A stretch of DNA of 64,000 bases, from contig JAEDED010000002.1 of assembly GCA_016293495.1 (NCBI GenBank), positions 98,421 through 162,420 of the forward strand, in the 5' to 3' direction. Shown in pieces: positions 55,449 through 63,946 of this stretch. A model generated the notes under the pieces. It saw nothing but the letters and a program-made list of their open reading frames with translations. It was not told the DNA's origin and did no database searches. Every line of letters starts with the position of its first letter. Within the stretch, counting starts at the first letter, position 1. The translations under genes and the position numbers were made by a program. Origin of the DNA: Treponema sp. Lineage in GTDB: Bacteria > Spirochaetota > Spirochaetia > Treponematales > Treponemataceae.

Positions 55449-57893
55449 TTATACAGAACCCTGTGCTACCTGAGCATTAAGTTCCTGTCGTACACCAAGT
55501 TCAAGAAGCTGACGTACATCGATAATCAGAGAAACAGAACCGTCTCCCAATACAGAAGCTCCGGCGATTCCCGGTGAATTAGTAAACTGGTCGCGAAGAG
55601 GTTTGATTACAACGTCTTCTTCTCCGATAAGGGAATCAACCATTACACCAATTTTCTTTTCTTCTGATCCAACAATTACAACGAAGCTGTATTCACTGCT
55701 TGTTGTTTCTTTAATGTTAAACAATCTCGAAAGACGAAGAATACTGATTACTTCATTACGAACGTTCAATACTTCGTAGTTATCGATTGTGCTGATATCT
55801 TCAGTTTTTACGCGCTGACTTTCAATAACTGATGCGATAGGAATTGAGTAAACTTCTTTTCCAACGCGTACGAGAAGTCCCTGAATGATTGCAAGTGTAA
55901 GAGGAAGTCTGATACTAAACTTTGTTCCTTTTCCAGGTTCACTTGTTACAGAAACTGTACCGTTAAGTTTTTCAATCATTGTCTTAACAACATCAAGACC
56001 TACACCGCGTCCTGAAACGCTTGAGATTTTGTCTGCTGTTGAGAAGCCAGGCATAAAGATAAGCTGATAAGCTTCCTGGTCTGTAAGGATTTTATTCGGA
56101 TGAATAAGACCTTTAGAAATTGCTTTCTGCTTAACTTTTTCTACGTTAATTCCGGCACCGTCATCGGCGATGTCGATAATAATCTGGTTACCTTCATTTG
56201 AGGCTTTAAGAAGAAGAGTTCCTTCTTCTGGTTTTCCTGCTGCAATACGTGCATCCGGTGTTTCGATACCGTGGTCAACTGAGTTACGAACACAGTGCAT
56301 TACAGGATCGAGAAGATCATCGATTACAGTCTTATCAAGTTCTGTGTCTTCACCTTCAATTACCAGATTAATTTTTTTGTTCAAATCACGCTGTAAGTCG
56401 CGAACTACGCGAGGGAAACGGCTGAAAATCTGGTTGATTGGAACCATTCGGATTTTCATTACGCCTTCCTGAAGTTCTCCGGCAATTCTACCGAGGTTCT
56501 GTGTTGAAGAACGGAACTTAACAGAAAGATTTTTGAGCTGTGATTCAAATGTATCAAAGTAGCCTACTACATCACCGAATTCCTGCATGATGTTAGACTT
56601 GATTTCTTTTACGCTTACACCTGTCTGGATTTCTTCAAGGTACTGAGGAAGCTGATCAAACATACGGCGGATTTTTTCGCGATATGCTGCGTCAATTGCC
56701 TGGAACTGAACCTGAATGTCACCCATCTGAGCTGCTGTCTGGTTAAACGCAGCTTTTGTAATAACTGTTTCAGATACAAGGTTAAGAAGGTAGTCAATTC
56801 TCTTTGAATCAACACGCAATACTGAACCCTGCTGAATATGAGTACCTGTAGCAGGAGCGCCTTTTGCAGGAGCTTTTGCTTCTGCCTTTGGAGCTGCTGC
56901 AGCAACGGGAGCCTGTGGTGCAGGAGTTTCTGCAGCTTGAGCTGGAGCTGCAGCCTGAGCTGGTGCCGGCTGAGGAGCAACTGGAGCTGGCGCAGTAGCC
57001 TGAACTGGTTCCTGTACCGGTGCAGGATTTGGAGCTGCTGCCTGTGGTGCAGGAGCGGCTTTCTTTGCAGCGCTTTCTGGCTGAACAACCTGAGCATCTG
57101 TACTTAAAGTTACATCACTTAAGAATGCAACATCTTCAATATCTTCCTGAGAAGAATTTGAAGCAAGATAATATTTTACAATTGGATAGAATTCATCTTC
57201 ATAGAGCGCATCAAAATCAGGATTTGTTTTTAATACAGCTCCGCATGCCTTTAATGCTGCGAATACCTGAATACCGCCTACAGAGTTCATAGGATTAGAC
57301 TCATCAAAGGCTACTGTTACGCACCAGAGTTTCTGGTCGCCTTCACATACCTGAGATAATTCAGCATATTCGTCATCAGAAAGAACAGGAACTTCTACAC
57401 CTTCTGGCGCTGCAGCCTGAACTGGAGCGGCAACCGGCTGAGGTGCAACTGGAGCTGCCTGAACGGGAGCACTCTTCTTTGTTTTCTTGTCAGCTTTTTC
57501 TGGAATGAATGCATGCAGACGTTCCAGAAGCGGATTAACGTCTTGCTGGTAAATAGAACCATTAGCACGTGCTTCCAGCATAGCTTTAATTGTATCAATG
57601 GAATCCAGTAATGCATCTACTACTGGTTCAGTTACTTGTAAACGGTCTGAACGAAGTTCATCTAAAACGTCTTCTACAGCATGTGTGAAAGTTGAAAGCT
57701 CTGTCATTTCAACAGTAGCAGATCCACCTTTCAAAGTATGAGCAGCCCTGAAGATTTCATCAATGGCTTCATGATTTGTAGGGTCGTTTTCAATTACTAA
57801 GATGTTACTTTCAAGATTCTCTACCTGCTGTTCAGCTTCGGTAAAGAAGTCTTTTAAGAGTTCTTCGTTGTTAATATCCAGATAATCACTCAT
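55449..57893 (-). CDS. cheA: Chemotaxis histidine kinase CheA
   Basis: An 814-residue kinase. The Hpt domain carries the phosphorylated H52 (AAHTLKGGSATVEM). A globular P2-like region (about 170-270) and a long Ala/Pro/Gln linker follow. P3 dimerises, P4 binds ATP (VRNSVDHGIE N box, DDGAGI G1 box, GRGVGLDVVK G2 box), and P5 is CheW-like. It autophosphorylates in response to receptors and phosphorylates CheY. The frame extends to 57944, but a promoter lies inside that extension, so the ATG at 57893 (MSDYLDINN) is taken. Confidence 0.96.
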   Translation of the reverse strand: MSDYLDINNEELLKDFFTEAEQQVENLESNILVIENDPTNHEAIDEIFRAAHTLKGGSATVEMTELSTFTHAVEDVLDELRSDRLQVTEPVVDALLDSIDTIKAMLEARANGSIYQQDVNPLLERLHAFIPEKADKKTKKSAPVQAAPVAPQPVAAPVQAAAPEGVEVPVLSDDEYAELSQVCEGDQKLWCVTVAFDESNPMNSVGGIQVFAALKACGAVLKTNPDFDALYEDEFYPIVKYYLASNSSQEDIEDVAFLSDVTLSTDAQVVQPESAAKKAAPAPQAAAPNPAPVQEPVQATAPAPVAPQPAPAQAAAPAQAAETPAPQAPVAAAAPKAEAKAPAKGAPATGTHIQQGSVLRVDSKRIDYLLNLVSETVITKAAFNQTAAQMGDIQVQFQAIDAAYREKIRRMFDQLPQYLEEIQTGVSVKEIKSNIMQEFGDVVGYFDTFESQLKNLSVKFRSSTQNLGRIAGELQEGVMKIRMVPINQIFSRFPRVVRDLQRDLNKKINLVIEGEDTELDKTVIDDLLDPVMHCVRNSVDHGIETPDARIAAGKPEEGTLLLKASNEGNQIIIDIADDGAGINVEKVKQKAISKGLIHPNKILTDQEAYQLIFMPGFSTADKISSVSGRGVGLDVVKTMIEKLNGTVSVTSEPGKGTKFSIRLPLTLAIIQGLLVRVGKEVYSIPIASVIESQRVKTEDISTIDNYEVLNVRNEVISILRLSRLFNIKETTSSEYSFVVIVGSEEKKIGVMVDSLIGEEDVVIKPLRDQFTNSPGIAGASVLGDGSVSLIIDVRQLLELGVRQELNAQVAQGSV

Positions 57894-57901
57894 ATTATAA
57901 T

Positions 57902-57929
57902 ATTTTATACTTTCTATGTAAGAAGTCAA
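57902..57929 (-). promoter_or_regulatory. Candidate promoter of the che operon
   Basis: On the minus strand TTGACT (57929-57924) and TAAAAT (57907-57902) are 16 bases apart. The -10 ends only 8 bases before the cheA start codon, implying a very short leader; no Shine-Dalgarno is visible. This supports the start at 57893. Confidence 0.5.
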
Positions 57930-58081
57930 GTAAAAAAAAATCAAAGAAAATCAGGGTAATAATTAATGTAAAGTCCTATACCATCCGATAATAAAAGAGT
58001 ATTATTGTGTGAAAATGAAAATATCAGGTTTTTCTTCTATATTAAAAGATATTTCATTTAAAGCATAAAAGGACGGATTTT

Positions 58082-59302
58082 ATGAAAAAAACTAAACTTG
58101 CAGCTGTTTTGCTTTCAGTATTTATTGCAGGGGGAATTTCTTTTGCTGACGTTAACTTCAGCGGAATGGCAGGCGGAACAGCCGGCGTAAACGGTACTAT
58201 TTCAGATTCCCCTACTTTCGAAGTTCCTTTTAATGCCTTTATCGCAGCTCAGATGAACTTTGGTTCATGGGGAATTTTCAGAGCCAATCTCGGTCTTGCA
58301 ACCAAAAACCTCGCCGGCGGAAACCTTTTTACAGGGCAAGATGCTACCCTCACAATGAATGAACTTTCCTTTGTCTTTACAAAAAGTGGTGTAAAAATCA
58401 AAAATTATTTCAGTGCATACCTCGGAACTTACGAAGCCGTGGGCTGCGACGAATACCTCCAGCGCCAGTTCGGTATTGTACCATACACATCACTTGCAAC
58501 AAAGAATGCCTCAACCCTTTCTACAGGAATTCCTCTTTATAATAACTACGGAACAGGTGTTGCCTACACAATGAACTTTGCAGAAGCTCCGGGAACCTTC
58601 GGCGCTACAGTTTATGTAAACGAAACAGAAACAAAAATTCCAAAGCTCAATATCGATTTAAGAACTGCATGGACAACGGAATTCCTTACACTTGATTTTG
58701 CAGCAGGAATCGGAGCTCCGCTTCAGAACTCTTACGCTGGAAAGAACGTATTCCTCTTAATTGATACTATTTACCTTCACGGAGGATTAAGTCTTCTTCT
58801 CGGAAGTCGTTACACTCATTCTTTGCTGCTTCAGGGAGGAGTTCAGAAAGTTGAAATTGCAAAAGGAAGCCTCAACTATTCTTTCAGCGGAACTGACGAC
58901 CTTTCGCTCCTTGCAGAAGCACGCATTTATTCAAAATTGATTAAGACAAGAATTACTGCATATAACCTTCCAAAATCAATTTTGAAAAATATGCTTTATC
59001 TTCAGGATCCGCTTGGAGTTGTAATCAGTCTCTACTCTGACACAGTTCCTGTAAAAAACAACAACATGACAATCGGAGCTCACCTTATCGGAACTTTACC
59101 GAACGAAGATTTTACTACCGTTATTTCGAGAGCAGCTTTCAAGGATGCAGTTCCTTCGATTAATGTTTACTTAACACCGTTTGTTGATCTTCCTGTAGCT
59201 GGCGGAAACCTTGAAATAATGGCTCAGATCGGAGCAATTGACCTGATCAACAAACTTCACTTTAACTACCAGGCAAAAGTCGGTTACAAAAAGGCCTTCT
59301 AA
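58082..59302 (+). CDS. Predicted outer-membrane beta-barrel protein
   Basis: A 406-residue protein with a Sec signal (MKKTKLAAVLLSVFIAGGISFA). The mature part alternates polar and hydrophobic residues with glycine-rich turns and frequent aromatic ends, and finishes in a phenylalanine (YKKAF), all typical of outer-membrane barrels. No named family. The ATG at 58082 follows AAAAGGACGG. Divergent from cheA across 188 bases. A strong hairpin follows. Confidence 0.75.
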   Translation: MKKTKLAAVLLSVFIAGGISFADVNFSGMAGGTAGVNGTISDSPTFEVPFNAFIAAQMNFGSWGIFRANLGLATKNLAGGNLFTGQDATLTMNELSFVFTKSGVKIKNYFSAYLGTYEAVGCDEYLQRQFGIVPYTSLATKNASTLSTGIPLYNNYGTGVAYTMNFAEAPGTFGATVYVNETETKIPKLNIDLRTAWTTEFLTLDFAAGIGAPLQNSYAGKNVFLLIDTIYLHGGLSLLLGSRYTHSLLLQGGVQKVEIAKGSLNYSFSGTDDLSLLAEARIYSKLIKTRITAYNLPKSILKNMLYLQDPLGVVISLYSDTVPVKNNNMTIGAHLIGTLPNEDFTTVISRAAFKDAVPSINVYLTPFVDLPVAGGNLEIMAQIGAIDLINKLHFNYQAKVGYKKAF

Positions 59303-59311
59303 ATTAAGATA

Positions 59312-59355
59312 TCAAGGGGCTGTCCAAAAAGAAATGGACAGCCCTGATTATTTTT
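59312..59355 (+). terminator. Terminator after the barrel protein gene
   Basis: GGGCTGTCCA (59317-59326) pairs perfectly with TGGACAGCCC (59335-59344), followed by ATTATTTTT. Confidence 0.85.
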
Positions 59356-59436
59356 AAAGACAAAAGAATTCAGAGAACAGGCAATTTTATTGTCTGATGA
59401 AAGAAATTGCAGAACTGGAGCCACTTCAAATCACCT

Positions 59437-60678
59437 TTAAATAAATTCCACAGGAATTGCTAACGCAGAAATGTCTTTATTTTTTATATTCAAAACCTGA
59501 GAACAATTACAAATTACACAACATTGTCCAATATTAACATTTTTTATACGATTTGTAATGAAAAAGTTTTTTGCATCATCAGAAGTTGGCGAGGCAGTTT
59601 TTTTAATTTTAATTGGATACAAAGTATTATTTTGTTCTATCAATAAATCAATTTCGTATTTATCTTTATCACGATAAAAATAAATGGGAGCTTCTTCTCC
59701 GTTATTTGCAAAAGATTTTATAATTTCTGAAACAACATAAGTTTCAAAAAAAGCACCTGCCATTGCACCTGTGCGCATAACATCAGGATTTGTCCATCGA
59801 GTTAAAAAGGCTGCTAATCCTGTATCCATAAAATAAAGCTTTGGAGTTTTTACAACACGTTTTTCTATGTTTGTAGAATATGGTTGCAAAAGATAAACAA
59901 GACCTGAACTAACCAAAAGGGAAATCCATTTTTTTGCAGTAACTTCGCTTATTCCACAGTCTTTGCTAATATCACTATAATTTAAAAGCTGACTTGTGCG
60001 AGAAGCCACAACACTAATAAATTGCAAAAACTGCATTTCGTCTGCAACTTGGATTAGTTTTTTAATATCACGTTCAATATAAGTTTTTAAATAGTTTGCA
60101 TAAAAATCTTTTGGCAAAACATTTCCTTTTACAACTTCAGGATATCCGCCAGTAAAAATTGCTTTCCAAGTTTTTTCTACAGAAAAATCATTTTGGGTGA
60201 AATTTGAATTTCGTGAAAGAATAAAATCTTTTGATGGAATAAAATTTTCTGAAAATTCTTCGCCTCTAATTTCTCTTGCAGAAAGCGGATAAAGCTCAAC
60301 TATACCAATTCTTCCAGAAAGACTTTCAGAAGCAGTTTCCATCAATTTGAATTGCTGACTTCCAGTTAGAAAATACATTCCGTTATGCCGATTTTTATCT
60401 ATTTGGATTTTTAAATATCTAAACAAATCTGGAATATATTGAATTTCATCAAACATATATGGATAAGGATGAAATTCTAAAAATGATTTTGGGTCAGATT
60501 TTGCAGAAGCTTCTTCCATAGGATCATCAAAGGTAAGATATTGTATATTTTTTGATTCTATTGATTTTTGTAACAATGTTGTTTTGCCAGTCTGTCTTGC
60601 TCCTGTAACTAAAACTGCAGGATAAGAATTAGCCATTCTTTCTATTGTTTTTTTTGCGTGACGATTTATAAAATCCAT
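59437..60678 (-). CDS. AAA ATPase with DUF4143-type C-terminus
   Basis: A 413-residue protein. Walker A is GARQTGKT (26-33), Walker B is MFDEIQYIP, the sensor is FLTGSQQFKLM, and the LYPLSAREI segment is typical of this family. The C-terminal half includes a winged helix and a nuclease-like end (IDLLIEQNNTLYPIKIKKT, a PD-(D/E)xK-like pattern). Such ATPases are common in gut bacteria, often as orphan defence or mobile genes; function is unproven. It lies 134 bases downstream of the reverse transcriptase, outside the DGR core. Confidence 0.88.
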   Translation of the reverse strand: MDFINRHAKKTIERMANSYPAVLVTGARQTGKTTLLQKSIESKNIQYLTFDDPMEEASAKSDPKSFLEFHPYPYMFDEIQYIPDLFRYLKIQIDKNRHNGMYFLTGSQQFKLMETASESLSGRIGIVELYPLSAREIRGEEFSENFIPSKDFILSRNSNFTQNDFSVEKTWKAIFTGGYPEVVKGNVLPKDFYANYLKTYIERDIKKLIQVADEMQFLQFISVVASRTSQLLNYSDISKDCGISEVTAKKWISLLVSSGLVYLLQPYSTNIEKRVVKTPKLYFMDTGLAAFLTRWTNPDVMRTGAMAGAFFETYVVSEIIKSFANNGEEAPIYFYRDKDKYEIDLLIEQNNTLYPIKIKKTASPTSDDAKNFFITNRIKNVNIGQCCVICNCSQVLNIKNKDISALAIPVEFI

Positions 60679-60812
60679 TTTTCAAATCCTTATTTTGTGG
60701 GATAATCCAAAGTCTTGTTTAAGAATATCCCACAAACTTATAAAAGGCAAGCAAAATTGCATAAAATCTGTGAGAAAATAATAGATATTTACCTAACAAC
60801 AATTAAGAAAAA

Positions 60813-61745
60813 TTAAATAGAAAACAAACACTTTACACGTTCTATGTATTTTGTTTGTGTAATATAATTATTTTCTAGTTCAAAATTAATGCGTCTTAAC
60901 TTTTGTTTTTTTCGTTTTTTAGATTTTTGTAATAAATCAACATCTTTACAAGTAATTTTGTATCCCAAAAATGCAATTCCATCTTTACATTTTCCCAAAA
61001 TATAAGGTTTTAAAATTAATAAAAGATTATTTAAACAAAAAGATTCAATACTGTTAAGCATTTTCTTCAAATCTATTTTTGAATTAGAAAACAATATAAA
61101 ATCGTCCATATAACGACAATATCCAGAAGGTTTTAAATTTTCTAAAACAAAGTGATCTAATTCTGAAAGATAAAGATTTGCAAAAAACTGACTTGTTAAA
61201 TTTCCAATGGGAAGACCTTTTTCTATACTAAAAGAATCAATAATATCTAATAACAAATCTAAACAATCTTTGTCTTTTATAATTTTTGATAATTTTCTTT
61301 TTAAAATATTATGGTCAATATTTTCAAAATATTTTTTTACATCTAATTTTAGAAAATATACGCAATTTTTTGCTTTACAAAATGCATATTTAATTGCTTT
61401 ATGACTTCCTTTCCCTTTTCTACAAGCATAAGTATGAAAAATAAATTGCTTTTCAAAAACTGGTTCTAAAACATTCATAATTGCGTGATGCATAACTCTG
61501 TCTATAAAAGGAACAACACTAATAAGACGCTCTTTTGGTTCATAAATTGTAAATTGTGAATAAGAACTAAGAATTGCAGGTTTTGATTTTAAGTTTTTTT
61601 GGACTATTAAAAGATTTTTATTTACATTTTTAGAAAAGTTTTTTACAACATTTTTGCTAGTTTTATGACGACGAGCTTTTATCCAAGCAAGGCGAACATT
61701 TTCATAAGATATAATCTGATTAAAAAGGGATTTGGCTCTCTTCAT
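60813..61745 (-). CDS. DGR reverse transcriptase
   Basis: A 310-residue RT with only the RT core. Motifs: RKGKGSHKAI (109-118), the first catalytic aspartate D135 in FLKLDVKKYFENID, the DGR-specific block GLPIGNLTSQFFANLYLSELD (motif 4, IGNLTSQ at 180-186) and the active site YMDD (212-215). Motif 4 with IGxxxSQ separates DGR enzymes from group II intron RTs. No maturase, endonuclease or integrase domain is present. Copies the TR RNA into error-prone cDNA. It overlaps the HRDC gene by 26 bases, indicating coupled translation. A+T content looks higher than in neighbours. Confidence 0.96.
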   Translation of the reverse strand: MKRAKSLFNQIISYENVRLAWIKARRHKTSKNVVKNFSKNVNKNLLIVQKNLKSKPAILSSYSQFTIYEPKERLISVVPFIDRVMHHAIMNVLEPVFEKQFIFHTYACRKGKGSHKAIKYAFCKAKNCVYFLKLDVKKYFENIDHNILKRKLSKIIKDKDCLDLLLDIIDSFSIEKGLPIGNLTSQFFANLYLSELDHFVLENLKPSGYCRYMDDFILFSNSKIDLKKMLNSIESFCLNNLLLILKPYILGKCKDGIAFLGYKITCKDVDLLQKSKKRKKQKLRRINFELENNYITQTKYIERVKCLFSI

Positions 61746-62238
61746 TTTGATTATTTAAAGAAGATTCTGCTTTTTGATTTTTTTCTTCTAGTATTTTTTG
61801 ATAACCAGTAAAAAGACCATAAGCAAAATCTTTTAATAAAATATTATTTGCATTTGGAAGGTTTTTAATTTCTTCTTCTGTAATATTTGGATTTTGTACC
61901 ATAACAGCCAAATGTTCATCTTTGCAAACAAGATATGCTGCCTTTAAATTTTTACTTTTAGCAAGTTCTAATCTAACTGCCTTTAATTTATCAAAGAGAA
62001 CTTTTTGTTCCTCTGTTTTTAAAGAAGCACGATAATCTATTTTTTGCTTTAATTGTTTTTCTGTACCACTATTTTGTTCTTTATATTCAACCAAAATTTG
62101 AATTCCACATTGAGTTCCGCTAGATATTTGATTTTCTACAGTACGAATTACAACATGAGAACGCAAAAAATGATTTAATTCTTCACATTGGGAACTATCT
62201 CCAAATGCATTAATAAAAAAAGATTGATACTGTGACAT
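61720..62238 (-). CDS. DGR accessory protein with HRDC-like domain
   Basis: A 172-residue protein in the position usually held by the Avd accessory gene. The N-terminal ~55 residues (CEELNHFLRSHVVIRTVENQ, then GIQILVEY) are typical of HRDC-type DGR accessory proteins. Residues about 75-150 show the HRDC pattern: LKAVRLELAKSKNLKAAYLVCKDEHLAVMVQNP and so on, with the nucleic-acid-binding helix. It probably binds the template RNA/cDNA or recombination intermediates. No ribosome-binding site is visible before the ATG at 62238. It overlaps the RT gene by 26 bases. Confidence 0.85.
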   Translation of the reverse strand: MSQYQSFFINAFGDSSQCEELNHFLRSHVVIRTVENQISSGTQCGIQILVEYKEQNSGTEKQLKQKIDYRASLKTEEQKVLFDKLKAVRLELAKSKNLKAAYLVCKDEHLAVMVQNPNITEEEIKNLPNANNILLKDFAYGLFTGYQKILEEKNQKAESSLNNQNEESQIPF

Positions 62239-62251
62239 AACAAAAAAAAGC

Positions 62252-62308
62252 GTCAGTCTTAAACCTTCGAAGACACCTTTGCCTATTTTCTACCAGCACA
62301 AGACTGAC
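62252..62308 (-). other. Stem-loop in the DGR RNA spacer
   Basis: GTCAGTCTT (62252-62260) pairs with AAGACTGAC (62300-62308) across a 39-base loop. On the minus strand it is followed by GC then eight T. It could end the template RNA or be part of the structured RNA needed for cDNA priming. It sits between the TR and the accessory gene. Confidence 0.55.
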
Positions 62309-62404
62309 AAATTCAATTCGCGTGTTACCGCAGGAAAAGACTGGTTCTAAAAACTATTATTGTGGATTACGGTAAACTTTACCTGCCACAAAATAATTAT
62401 TGAG

Positions 62405-62543
62405 CTGGCACGCACCACACGGAAACCAAGATTGTTGTTGCGGTTGTTAGGGTTGTTGTAGTTACGGTAAGAAACAGCACAGTTGTCAGAATTGTTGTTC
62501 CAACTACCACCGCGGTTGACGCGGTTAGACCCAGCCGAAGTAC
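62405..62543 (-). repeat. DGR template repeat (TR)
   Basis: 139 bases that align gap-free to the VR at offset 292. The sense strand (minus) is read in the target frame as Asn-rich codons (AAC/AAT), the usual DGR template signature. 34 adenines lie on the sense strand. 19 of these differ in the VR, and no other base differs. It lies in the gene-free region 62239-62686. Confidence 0.97.
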
Positions 62544-62570
62544 GTACTCTTTATAGCCTTCCCTTTTATA

Positions 62571-62627
62571 TTTTTTAGTTTAACACTAAAAAATCCATAA
62601 CAAATTCGAGCGCCTTTTCGGGCGCAT
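62571..62627. other. AT-rich hairpin and GC hairpin upstream of TR
   Basis: TTTTTTAGT (62571-62579) pairs with ACTAAAAAA (62585-62593) with a five-base loop, and GCGCC (62610-62614) pairs with GGCGC (62621-62625). They lie between VR and TR, where the TR promoter would be expected. A clear promoter was not identified. Confidence 0.55.
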
Positions 62628-62630
62628 AAT

Positions 62631-62682
62631 AACTATCTGCTTTTATCGCAGCCTTTAGGGCTGCTCTTTAAAGCAGATAGTT
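62631..62682. other. DGR-associated hairpin downstream of the VR
   Basis: A 13-bp perfect stem, AACTATCTGCTTT (62631-62643) with AAAGCAGATAGTT (62670-62682), encloses a 6-bp stem GCAGCC/GGCTGC (62648-62653 and 62659-62664). It begins four bases after the stop codon of the target gene on the sense strand. Position matches the hairpin/cruciform that DGRs need for efficient target recognition. No T-tract follows, which argues against a simple terminator. Confidence 0.85.
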
Positions 62683-62686
62683 TACT

Positions 62687-63748
62687 TTATTTAGAACTGG
62701 CACGCACCACACGGAAACCAAGATTGCTGCAGCGGCTGTTAGGGTTGTAGTAGTAACGGTAAGAAACAGCACAGAAGTCAGAAAGGCCGCCCCAACCACC
62801 ACCGCGGTAGACGCGGAGAGACCCAGCCGAAGCACCAGTTGGGTCGCTTCCACCTTCTGTTGTTGTGTCATAACTATCTGTTGACCAGTTCCAGCACCAT
62901 TCCCATACATTTCCACTCATGTCATATAAGCCATATGTATTTGCCTTCTTTGTTCCTACTTCGTGAGTTTTACTACTTGAATTTGAAGTATACCATGCGT
63001 ATTCGCCTAATTTATTTACATCACTTGTTCCACTATATGTTAAACTATCTACTGTATTGTCTCCTGCACGGGCAGCATATTCCCACTCTGCTTCTGTTGG
63101 TAAGCGATAACCATTTGCATTCCAATCACATACTACAGCATTCCATGTGCTATCAGTTGATGTTGGTACTGTTCCCCATTTACTTGGGTCTGTGTTACCA
63201 CTTATGCTGTAACATGGTGTAAGTCCTTCTGCCATAGAGCGTTTATTACAATAAACAAGTGCATCATACCAACTTACATAATATGCTGGGTAATTGTCTC
63301 CATCTCCATAACTTGAACTTGGAACACTACTTCCATAACTACAATATACTTCATACTCTGCTTGGGTTACTTCGTATTTTCCCATATAAAATGGTTTTGT
63401 TATTGTAACTTCGTGTACTGGTTTGTTATCACCAAAACCTTTATTACTTCCCATTTGGAAGGTTCCGGCTTTCACCAATACAAATCCTTCTGGTACTGGT
63501 TGTAATTCTTTTGTTACAGTTTCTCCACATTTTTTACACACACTTTCCATTTTGCCACTTTCTGTTTCTGTTGGCTCTTTTATTGTTGCCCAAATGTCAA
63601 AAGAATGTCCGTTTGCACAACCTTGTTGAGCACCGCCATTTCCAGAACCACTTGGTCCACTTGGGCTACTTGGGCTACTACAACCAATTATTCCAAGAGC
63701 AATACTTGCTACAATTAAAACTGTAGCAAGCCATTTTATTTTTTTCAT
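62687..63748 (-). CDS. DGR target: variable lipoprotein with FGE-sulfatase/C-type-lectin-like domain
   Basis: A 353-residue lipoprotein (signal MKKIKWLATVLIVASIALG, lipobox IIGC, C23), then a Ser/Gly/Pro linker and a two-cysteine-pair module (CANGH and CKKCG). The C-terminal domain starts at FVLVKAGTFQMGS and includes EVTQAEYEVYC, RLPTEAEWEYAARAG and YDMSGNVWEWCWNW, the formylglycine-generating-enzyme/C-type-lectin fold used as DGR ligand-binding scaffold. The last 46 residues are the VR. A GGAGG at 63756-63760 marks the ATG at 63748. It is likely displayed on the cell surface; ligand unknown. Confidence 0.95.
   Translation of the reverse strand: MKKIKWLATVLIVASIALGIIGCSSPSSPSGPSGSGNGGAQQGCANGHSFDIWATIKEPTETESGKMESVCKKCGETVTKELQPVPEGFVLVKAGTFQMGSNKGFGDNKPVHEVTITKPFYMGKYEVTQAEYEVYCSYGSSVPSSSYGDGDNYPAYYVSWYDALVYCNKRSMAEGLTPCYSISGNTDPSKWGTVPTSTDSTWNAVVCDWNANGYRLPTEAEWEYAARAGDNTVDSLTYSGTSDVNKLGEYAWYTSNSSSKTHEVGTKKANTYGLYDMSGNVWEWCWNWSTDSYDTTTEGGSDPTGASAGSLRVYRGGGWGGLSDFCAVSYRYYYNPNSRCSNLGFRVVRASSK
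62697..62835 (-). repeat. DGR variable repeat (VR)
   Basis: The 139-base counterpart of the TR. Protein changes relative to a TR-encoded version are thirteen: Thr to Ala, Asn to Leu, Tyr, Gly, Gly, Leu, Phe, Tyr, Tyr, Ser, Cys, Ser, and Ser to Gly. The first 30 plus-strand bases (62697-62726), at the sense 3' end, are identical to TR and would act as the initiation-of-homology region. Confidence 0.97.
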
Positions 63749-63862
63749 GATTTTTCCTCCTTTGAAAATCATTTATTTACTAGTTTTATTTCTCAAATAT
63801 TTATTACTTTTTTGTTGCTAAACTTAAGTAAAGCTGGTTGCTGAGCGTAGCCGAAACAAAAA

Positions 63863-63913
63863 AAGCCAGAATTTTATTCTCTTAAAATGTTCAAAAGAAT
63901 AAAATTCTGGCTT
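63863..63913. terminator. Long inverted repeat upstream of the DGR target
   Basis: A perfect 18-bp stem, 63863-63880 with 63896-63913, with a 15-base loop and A/T runs. Likely a bidirectional terminator isolating the DGR from the neighbouring gene, or a cruciform. Confidence 0.7.
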
Positions 63914-63946
63914 CTGTTATATTTTAAAAATTCGATATTTAGCGCG

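Noticed and set aside
60813..61745. Group II intron or retron origin for the reverse transcriptase
   Set aside because: No maturase, endonuclease or msr/msd-like structure; motif 4 IGNLTSQ and the TR/VR pair identify a DGR.
61720..62238. Calling the accessory protein Avd
   Set aside because: The HRDC-like pattern and N-terminal EELNxFLRSH do not look like the Avd four-helix bundle.
62631..62682. Simple transcription terminator after the target gene
   Set aside because: No T-tract follows on the minus strand and the position fits the DGR hairpin better.
62668..62916. Open frame of 82 codons overlapping the VR in another frame
   Set aside because: It is a shadow of the DGR target; its reading frame follows the template codons only by chance and no start signal supports it.
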